Shown: in pieces, positions 20,577-25,331 of the stretch | Layout: each line of letters starts with the position of its first letter | Position numbering within the stretch: position 1 is the stretch's first letter | Source: a virus | Virus record (IMG/VR): IMGVR_UViG_3300042339_000962 | Span: 1-25,331 of that record | DNA: 25,331 nucleotides | Reading direction: 5' to 3' (one strand) | Notes under the pieces: model-generated | The model's input: only the letters and a program-made list of their open reading frames with translations | What the model was told of the DNA's origin: nothing | Database searches by the model: none | Position numbers and translations under genes: made by a program

Positions 20577-21143
20577 TTATGGGGAAGTGATGGTATGCCC
20601 CTTGGCTTTGCCGACCCAGCAAAGGTAGCCTTCGGTGACGGAGTCGAGGCTGGTCATCTGCTCGGCCGGCACGATGTAAGACATCCGGCTAGACCCACGG
20701 AAGTAACCGAGGTTAGCGTCGTTGATGACATCCTTGCGTTCAGCCCACCCGACGAAGGTCACGATCTGTTCGTCGTAGCGTACGCGCATAAGGGCGTACA
20801 CATCGATGGCTTCCTTGGTAGTCCACTTGCCGTCGATCTGGTAGGCCGGGACTAGGAGGTGTGGGTTTTCGTGGTGGCTGGACTTAACCTCAATCAACTG
20901 ACCATTGCCGGCGACGAAGTCCGGCGTCCCGCTCCTGGCGTAGACGGTGTCGTCACGCTCAAGGTCGAAGATGCGGGAGAAGCCAATCTCGCCGAGCAGC
21001 CCGACAAGGTCTGACACCAGGCCGGACTGCTTGCCAGCCTTCTGGTCTGGTACGCCAGCCATCCGGTTGGATTCGCCTCTCGCCCTGGCTTCAGCCTCGG
21101 CGTTGCGCATCGTGATCTCGTCCAGCTTGATGGACAGGGTCAT
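20577..21143 (-). CDS. PD-(D/E)XK nuclease-like protein
   Basis: This 188-aa protein has a helical N-terminus, then LLGEIGFSRIF (E52), SGTPDFVAG (D75) and QLIEVKSS (E85, K87), which is the spaced D...E-x-K core of the PD-(D/E)XK fold. A strand/helix part (MRVRYDEQIVTFVGWAERKD) follows. It may act as a phage recombination or restriction-like endonuclease. ATG 21143 lies 1 bp after the upstream nuclease stop, so the longer frame to 21245 is rejected. It sits between the Cas4-like nuclease and the methyltransferase. Pairing with the methyltransferase as a restriction system is conceivable but not shown; a recombination role is at least as likely. Confidence 0.75.
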   Translation of the reverse strand: MTLSIKLDEITMRNAEAEARARGESNRMAGVPDQKAGKQSGLVSDLVGLLGEIGFSRIFDLERDDTVYARSGTPDFVAGNGQLIEVKSSHHENPHLLVPAYQIDGKWTTKEAIDVYALMRVRYDEQIVTFVGWAERKDVINDANLGYFRGSSRMSYIVPAEQMTSLDSVTEGYLCWVGKAKGHTITSP

Positions 21144-21144
21144 G

Positions 21145-21924
21145 TCACCAAGCCCAAGTCTTCGGAGGTTCGACGTCCGGCTTCTTCTGTTCTGACACGC
21201 CGTGGCAACGCTTCTTGTAGTCGCACCACTTGCACTTGAAGTCATCTACTCCGCGACCGATTCGTCCAAGCTGCTCCGGGTTGTCGGTCTTGACGATGCG
21301 CACGGCTCGGTCGATGAACGACTGGGCGTCGCGGGCGTTGAACTGGACGATTTCCACATGGATCTCTCCGGTGTCGCGGTTGATGGCCGTGAACAGGCAG
21401 GACAGCAGATCCTTGTAAGCCATATAAATCTGAACCTGGGCGTAGTACACCGGCTTTGAATCCTTCAGACCCTTCTTCACGACATCGCTCCAGCTCTTGT
21501 CGCCGAGGGCTTTGCTTTCCCACAGGCAGGGATAGAGCAGACCCTTGATGGCAGGTCCGCCGTTGATGATTCCGTCAAGATGTCCCTTGAACTTGTCGCC
21601 GGCGTCGGAGATTCCGAACTGCTTTCCTTCAGGCGTATGGGTAACCAAGTCGAATCCAGCCAACTTGAGATACTCGGCGACACGCTCTTCGCCGTCATGC
21701 CCCATATCGAAGATACGCAGGGTGTTGGCTTTGAATTCAGCACCCTCATCCTTCGGCGTCATGTGGTATTCGTACGCCAGGCGTCGCTCGCATTCGTCTC
21801 CGATGCGGGATGCTCCTAGGTACTGTCGGGCGACCTGTTCGCCTCGCTTCTTCTTGATGCCCGCGTCGATCAGGGCTTTCACGCCTTCGGCAATCTCGCA
21901 GGGTTGGGTTTCTGGTTTGAACAT
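21145..21924 (-). CDS. Cas4/RecB-like PD-(D/E)XK exonuclease with predicted 4Fe-4S cluster
   Basis: This 259-aa protein carries GHLDGII (D117) and LWESKAL (E136, K138), followed by a YYAQVQIYM helix (Q163), the motif II/III/QxxxY-like pattern of RecB-family nucleases. Four Cys (C45, then C231, C234 and C240 in CKWCDYKKRC) match the AddB/Cas4 iron-sulfur arrangement. It would resect DNA ends for recombination. ATG 21924 lies 1 bp after the helicase stop. Helicase, nuclease, SSB-like protein and Sak4 adjacent to each other form a phage recombination set; no Cas1/Cas2 or CRISPR array is visible, so a CRISPR role is not supported. Confidence 0.85.
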   Translation of the reverse strand: MFKPETQPCEIAEGVKALIDAGIKKKRGEQVARQYLGASRIGDECERRLAYEYHMTPKDEGAEFKANTLRIFDMGHDGEERVAEYLKLAGFDLVTHTPEGKQFGISDAGDKFKGHLDGIINGGPAIKGLLYPCLWESKALGDKSWSDVVKKGLKDSKPVYYAQVQIYMAYKDLLSCLFTAINRDTGEIHVEIVQFNARDAQSFIDRAVRIVKTDNPEQLGRIGRGVDDFKCKWCDYKKRCHGVSEQKKPDVEPPKTWAW

Positions 21925-21925
21925 G

Positions 21926-23581
21926 TTAGATGGAAAGGATCTTGGCTTTGATGAAACGCTCGCGCCACTTCCAGGTAAGCGCACAGGTAGCCCTGTACTT
22001 GGTCATACCCACGGACGAGAACACATCAAGCCCAAGCTGGACAAGTTGCTTGTCGGAGGGAGGTTCGGTCAGCCATCGCTTGCTCTTCCGGGCGGCGTCC
22101 TTGTCGCCATGCTCGCGGAGGTAGTCGTCGGCGGAGGCGACAGCCTGAAGCCGATCGTCGGTGACGGAGATGAGCGTCGCACCAGTCTGTCCGTCCCGGC
22201 CGCCGATGGCGTACTGCTTGCCGTCGTGCTGGACGACGCATGCCCAAGCCGTCATAGCGGAGGCGATGGTTACGATGCCATCCCAGAAAGACTCCCACCG
22301 GAAGGGGGACATCTCAAGGATCTCCACCTCGGTGAGGGTGAAGTTCTCCAGCGCACCGCGTTCCTCGGCTTCCTTCTTGCGACGCTCGACGCCGTCAAAG
22401 ACATGCTCGCAAGCCGGACAGGTGGCGACGCCGAGGGGTACTTCCATCTTGCAGGAAGGGCAGACCTTGGTCTTCGCCTGGCCCTTGGTAGGTTCAAGGA
22501 CGACATCGCTGTCCAGTCCGCCGTGGGTGAGGATGGAGTAGCCGAAGTCCAGGACGATGCAGTCGGACTTGATGACGCCGGGATGCTTCTCCGGGTCTAC
22601 CTTACGCAAGCCACGCCCGATCATCTGGATCATCGTGGACTTGAATGAGCAGGGGCGGAGGAGCAGGACGCAGCTTACGGTCTGGCAGTCATAGCCCTCG
22701 GTCAGTACGGCGACGTTGACCAGCACTTGGGTGCGGTCTTTCTCAAAGTCGATGAGGGCGCGGCGTCGGTCGCCGTCGGACAGGTTGCCGTGGACGATGT
22801 CGGCCTTGATGCCGGCGTCGCAGAAGGCTTGGGTGACATGCTCCGCATGCTCGACTGTGGAGCAGAATGCGATGGTCTTCCGGCTTCCTGCCTTCTCACG
22901 CCACTCGGCAATGACCCGCTCGGTGACGGCTTGCTTGTCCATGATCGACTCGACTTCAGCCATATCGAAGTCGGCTACTGTCCGGCGGACGCCGGCCAGT
23001 TCGGAGCGAAGACCGCAGTCGATGACGAAGACGCGAGGGCGTACCAGGTTACCAGCCTCAATCAGTTCCTTGATGGAGATGACGTCGGCTACGTTTGAAA
23101 AGACGGCTGCTAGGGCTTTCTTGTCGGCGCGTTGAGGGGTAGCCGTCACGCCCAGTATACGGACGGATGGATTCAACTCCCTCGCCTTCTCGACGATGCG
23201 GATATAGGATTCGGCTGCGACGTGGTGTGCTTCGTCGATGACGAGCAGATCCACAGGCGGCATAGTGGCGAGGTTGTCTTCCCTGGCTAGGGTCTGAACC
23301 ATCGCAAAGGTGACGCCATCCGACCAGCGTTTGCGGTCGGCGGCGTAGATGTCGGTCGGCGTGTCGGCGTCGATGCGCCGGTAGGTCGCCCGGTTCTGGG
23401 CGACCAGTTCGTCGCGGTGTTGGAGGACGATTGTCTTGCCTTTCCCGGCGGCCTTGATGGCGGCGGAAAGCATAACGGTCTTGCCCGCCCCAGTAGGGGC
23501 GACGCCAAGCGTGTTGCCCTTGTCGTTAAGGGCGTAGTTGATTTTATGGACAAAGTCCACCTGCCTAGGTCGGAGCTTCAT
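21926..23581 (-). CDS. SF2 DEAH-type helicase with zinc-ribbon insert
   Basis: This 551-aa ATP-dependent helicase/translocase is related to the ResIII/SSL2 group. The motifs are Walker A APTGAGKT (28-35), DEAH (116-119), VTATP (145-149) and IQMIGRGLRK (318-327). A CPSC...CPAC pair (C374, C377, C388, C391) after the second RecA domain forms a predicted zinc ribbon. A ~150-residue C-terminal domain contains Trp-rich segments. It probably unwinds or remodels branched DNA during replication or recombination. There is no good SD. The start overlaps the TGA of a short upstream frame in ATGA. The promoter is probably in the dyad ~220 bp upstream, giving a long leader. Confidence 0.92.
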   Translation of the reverse strand: MKLRPRQVDFVHKINYALNDKGNTLGVAPTGAGKTVMLSAAIKAAGKGKTIVLQHRDELVAQNRATYRRIDADTPTDIYAADRKRWSDGVTFAMVQTLAREDNLATMPPVDLLVIDEAHHVAAESYIRIVEKARELNPSVRILGVTATPQRADKKALAAVFSNVADVISIKELIEAGNLVRPRVFVIDCGLRSELAGVRRTVADFDMAEVESIMDKQAVTERVIAEWREKAGSRKTIAFCSTVEHAEHVTQAFCDAGIKADIVHGNLSDGDRRRALIDFEKDRTQVLVNVAVLTEGYDCQTVSCVLLLRPCSFKSTMIQMIGRGLRKVDPEKHPGVIKSDCIVLDFGYSILTHGGLDSDVVLEPTKGQAKTKVCPSCKMEVPLGVATCPACEHVFDGVERRKKEAEERGALENFTLTEVEILEMSPFRWESFWDGIVTIASAMTAWACVVQHDGKQYAIGGRDGQTGATLISVTDDRLQAVASADDYLREHGDKDAARKSKRWLTEPPSDKQLVQLGLDVFSSVGMTKYRATCALTWKWRERFIKAKILSI

Positions 23582-23780
23582 CGTGAAAGGGAAGACTCCC
23601 CTGTGCCTTTCGGTAGGGAGGGGAGCCGTTGTAGTTTCCCGCTAACGCGGAAAGAGGGGGGCGGCGGGAGAGGCAAACCCAACATCTGCGTCACCGCTGC
23701 GAGCGTGGACGGAAGTGTCTGGACCGACGGCCAGGTTGTCGTCCCGCTCTCACCCTGTGTTTTAAAGAGCAAAAGGACAA

Positions 23781-23842
23781 GCGTCCCTTGAGAAGATGCT
23801 GACATATTATTCAGAATTGTCAGCAACTTTCTCAAGGGACGC
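23781..23842. repeat. 62-bp two-tier inverted repeat between the SSB-like and helicase genes
   Basis: The outer arms are perfect 14-mers: GCGTCCCTTGAGAA (23781-23794) and TTCTCAAGGGACGC (23829-23842). The inner arms TGCTGACA (23797-23804) and TGTCAGCA (23818-23825) are perfect 8-mers around an AT-rich 13-nt loop. It starts 15 bp past the SSB-like stop. Read on the minus strand it is followed by TTGTCCTTTTGC, so it could terminate transcription. It also contains a promoter-like pair, so it could be an operator. It shares AAGTTGCTGAC (minus strand, 23829-23819) with the dyad at 11748-11800. Confidence 0.85.
23806..23835 (-). promoter_or_regulatory. Sigma70-like promoter embedded in the dyad (helicase operon)
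   Basis: On the minus strand TTGAGA (23835-23830) lies in the outer arm and AATAAT (23811-23806) in the loop, 18 nt apart; each box matches 5 of 6 consensus bases. The inner dyad overlaps the spacer, so a bound dimer would block the promoter. The start point would fall near 23799, leaving a leader of ~220 nt before the helicase ATG. Confidence 0.45.
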
Positions 23843-23857
23843 CTGGAGTAGGACGTA

Positions 23858-24451
23858 TTAGAACGGATTGGAGGAAGACGGAGTCTTCACCCAGCCCGGA
23901 GCGGCGGTCGGAGTCGGAGCGGAGAAGGCCGCAGCGCGAGCCTGCTCGACGACGCCAGACTGGCCGGCGACCAGCTTCTGGAAGTCGCGGTAGCCGCCAG
24001 AGGCGGGGTTAGGCGACAGCCATTCGCCGACCTTGTTCTTGTCGGCGTACGCCGGGTCGGTGTTCTTCTCGACCTTGACCTTGATGGCGACGCGCTGGCC
24101 GTCCATGAAGTTCATGATCGTGAGGGTGTCCTTGCCGTTGAACGCCTCGTAGGACTTCGGGTCGGTGGGCTTGAAGTGACCGCTGGACTCGAAGATGCGG
24201 GTGATGGACGTGATGCCCATCTTGCGCCACTTCTCGCCGTTGCGGTCATCCTGCACGTCGGGGATCATGTCGAAGACCTTGCGGCCTTCGTGTTCGCCGC
24301 CGATGACCGTGAGCGTCACCGGGTAGTAGGTGCCGCCGCTGGACTTCGACTGCTTCGCGCCGCCGATGGTGATCAACGCCCACGCCAGGGTGCCGTTGGG
24401 GATGAGTTCCGGAGCCGAACCGGCGCCGGAGGTGGGGGAGAACATGCTCAT
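23858..24451 (-). CDS. Single-stranded DNA-binding-like protein (phage recombination partner)
   Basis: This 197-aa protein has a Gly/Pro N-terminus, then a strand-rich core (GTLAWALITIGGAKQSKSSG, YYPVTLTVIGGEHEGRKVFD) and IFESSG, VAIKVKVEK and NKVGEWLSP elements that suggest an OB-fold like the DUF669/SSB-like proteins found beside Sak4 genes. The C-terminal ~45 residues are Ala/Pro/Ser-rich and end SSSNPF, a flexible tail with a terminal Pro-Phe as in SSB but without the usual acidic residues. It probably coats ssDNA for the Sak4-like annealing/recombination reaction. ATG 24451 lies 9 bp after the Sak4-like stop; a second in-frame ATG is at 24445. Confidence 0.75.
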   Translation of the reverse strand: MSMFSPTSGAGSAPELIPNGTLAWALITIGGAKQSKSSGGTYYPVTLTVIGGEHEGRKVFDMIPDVQDDRNGEKWRKMGITSITRIFESSGHFKPTDPKSYEAFNGKDTLTIMNFMDGQRVAIKVKVEKNTDPAYADKNKVGEWLSPNPASGGYRDFQKLVAGQSGVVEQARAAAFSAPTPTAAPGWVKTPSSSNPF

Positions 24452-24460
24452 ATCTTGGTA

Positions 24461-25330
24461 TTACTTGGTGTTGGTATTGGGGGTGGAAGCGGGAATGGTG
24501 CGGACGAGGTTGGTATCGACACGCTTACCGAGGCGGATCTTCTTGATGAGCGCACCGAGGTCGGGAGCTTCAAGCAGGTCGAGGCGACCAGAGCGGTCCT
24601 TGGCGGGGTAGCCCCACGGATTCTGCTGCTGGCAGCAGAAGGCGCGGTACATCGAGCCGTCCTCGTTCTTGAAGTTCTGGAGGGTGATCACCTGGTCGAA
24701 GATACCCGGCAGCTCACGGCCGGTCTTGGAGCCTTCAATCTGGGGATTCCACGACACGCGCTTGAGGTCGTCGATTTCCTGGTCGAGGATGCCCGACAGG
24801 ATGATGGACTTATTGGAGTGCTGGAGGTGGGTCAGCCAGCGAATCATCTCCTGGCCCAGAAGACCATAAGCACCGCGAGTATCGGGCTTGCCTTCGCGGT
24901 TGAACGTCTCCGGCTGGACCTTCGCCCACTTGAAGCACTCACGACCAGCGACCGTGATGGAGTCGATGAAGATCGTGTCGTACTTGTTGAGGTCGATGTT
25001 GGAGAAGGCGGAGGAGACGGCGTCGTACACCGGCTTGGAGTACGGACCGGTGGCGTCGCTGGGGTCGTGACCACCGACATACAGAGCCAGGGCGCGGGCG
25101 ATTTCCCACGGATACTTGCCGAAGGTCTGGGCGACATCGCGGACGTCGATGACGTCTGCCGGCCAGTCCTGAATGGCGAGGGTGCCGGCTTCCAGGTCCA
25201 CGAAGAGGGTGGTCTTCGGGTCGAGGGTGCGAGCCTGCGTGGTCTTGCCCACGCCGGCAGGGCCGAACAGGGCGATGTTGATCTTGGGTACGGCCTTGAG
25301 GCGGTCGTCTGCCTTGATGATTTTGATCAT
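24461..25330 (-). CDS. Sak4-like RecA-fold ATPase (phage recombinase)
   Basis: This 289-aa ATPase has Walker A FGPAGVGKTT (22-31), an acidic strand LFVDLEAGT (42-50), Walker B DTIFIDSI (118-125) and a later SIILSGILDQE segment. This layout is typical of the AAA_24/Sak4 single-domain RecA-like proteins that phages use for strand annealing or exchange with an SSB-like partner, which here follows directly. The ATG at 25330 leaves only one base of the window, so a further upstream start cannot be excluded, although MIKIIKADDR resembles the natural beginning of such proteins. The C-terminus is a Thr/Asn-rich tail. Confidence 0.85.
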   Translation of the reverse strand: MIKIIKADDRLKAVPKINIALFGPAGVGKTTQARTLDPKTTLFVDLEAGTLAIQDWPADVIDVRDVAQTFGKYPWEIARALALYVGGHDPSDATGPYSKPVYDAVSSAFSNIDLNKYDTIFIDSITVAGRECFKWAKVQPETFNREGKPDTRGAYGLLGQEMIRWLTHLQHSNKSIILSGILDQEIDDLKRVSWNPQIEGSKTGRELPGIFDQVITLQNFKNEDGSMYRAFCCQQQNPWGYPAKDRSGRLDLLEAPDLGALIKKIRLGKRVDTNLVRTIPASTPNTNTK

Positions 25331-25331
25331 G

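Noticed and set aside
23578-23835. 85-codon minus-strand frame starting at TTG inside the dyad
   Set aside because: Start is a TTG within the outer repeat arm upstream of the likely transcription start; low-complexity product. Only its shorter ATG version is kept, as a finding.
1-25331. tRNA genes, rRNA, insertion sequences, integrase or attachment sites
   Set aside because: No cloverleaf-like segment with a T-loop, no transposase or integrase motif and no long terminal repeats were seen by eye; a tRNAscan or BLAST run would settle this.

Overview
The window looks like part of a tailed double-stranded DNA phage or prophage with high G+C content and dense packing. The order portal then putative scaffold, and the P22-like length of the portal, suggest a short-tailed (podovirus-like) virion. 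That is an inference, because no capsid or tail-tube gene is visible. The host cannot be identified. It probably initiates translation largely without Shine-Dalgarno (SD) pairing: nearly all starts lack an SD and instead show stop/start overlaps, C/A-rich leaders, or a -10 box 6-8 nt before the ATG (leaderless or near-leaderless mRNA).

Layout. Almost everything is on the minus strand, so the phage order reads from right to left. (1) 25330-18138 is a recombination and DNA-processing block: Sak4-like RecA-fold ATPase, ssDNA-binding-like protein, a large dyad with an embedded promoter, SF2 helicase, Cas4/RecB-like Fe-S nuclease, a second PD-(D/E)XK protein, and a C5 cytosine methyltransferase with a greatly enlarged, internally repeated specificity region. 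(2) 18135-11953 is a chain of tightly spaced genes, most overlapping by 4-20 nt: primase-helicase, a small lysine-tailed protein, a lysozyme-like transglycosylase, a tandem-HTH protein, a terminase-small-subunit-like protein, small unknowns, a PAPS-reductase-like PP-loop protein, a very acidic small protein and a second tandem-HTH protein. (3) 11952-11611 is a non-coding gap with four dyads and the RusA promoter; RusA follows and converges on a plus-strand terminator. (4) 7081-11112 is a plus-strand island of ten small genes of unknown function, joined by G-depleted C/A-rich leaders and closed by an intrinsic terminator. (5) 7080-6505 is a divergent regulatory gap with a perfect 20-bp palindrome. 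(6) 6504-1 holds a collagen-like tail fibre, TerL, portal and a putative scaffold protein cut by the window edge.

Working together. Sak4, the SSB-like protein, the helicase, the two nucleases and RusA form a recombination/replication kit. The primase-helicase would drive replication. The methyltransferase probably protects the DNA from host restriction. TerS, TerL and portal package DNA, the lysozyme-like enzyme degrades peptidoglycan, and the fibre binds the host surface. The plus-strand island, lying between the TerS and TerL regions, is the least explained part and the best place to look for new biology.
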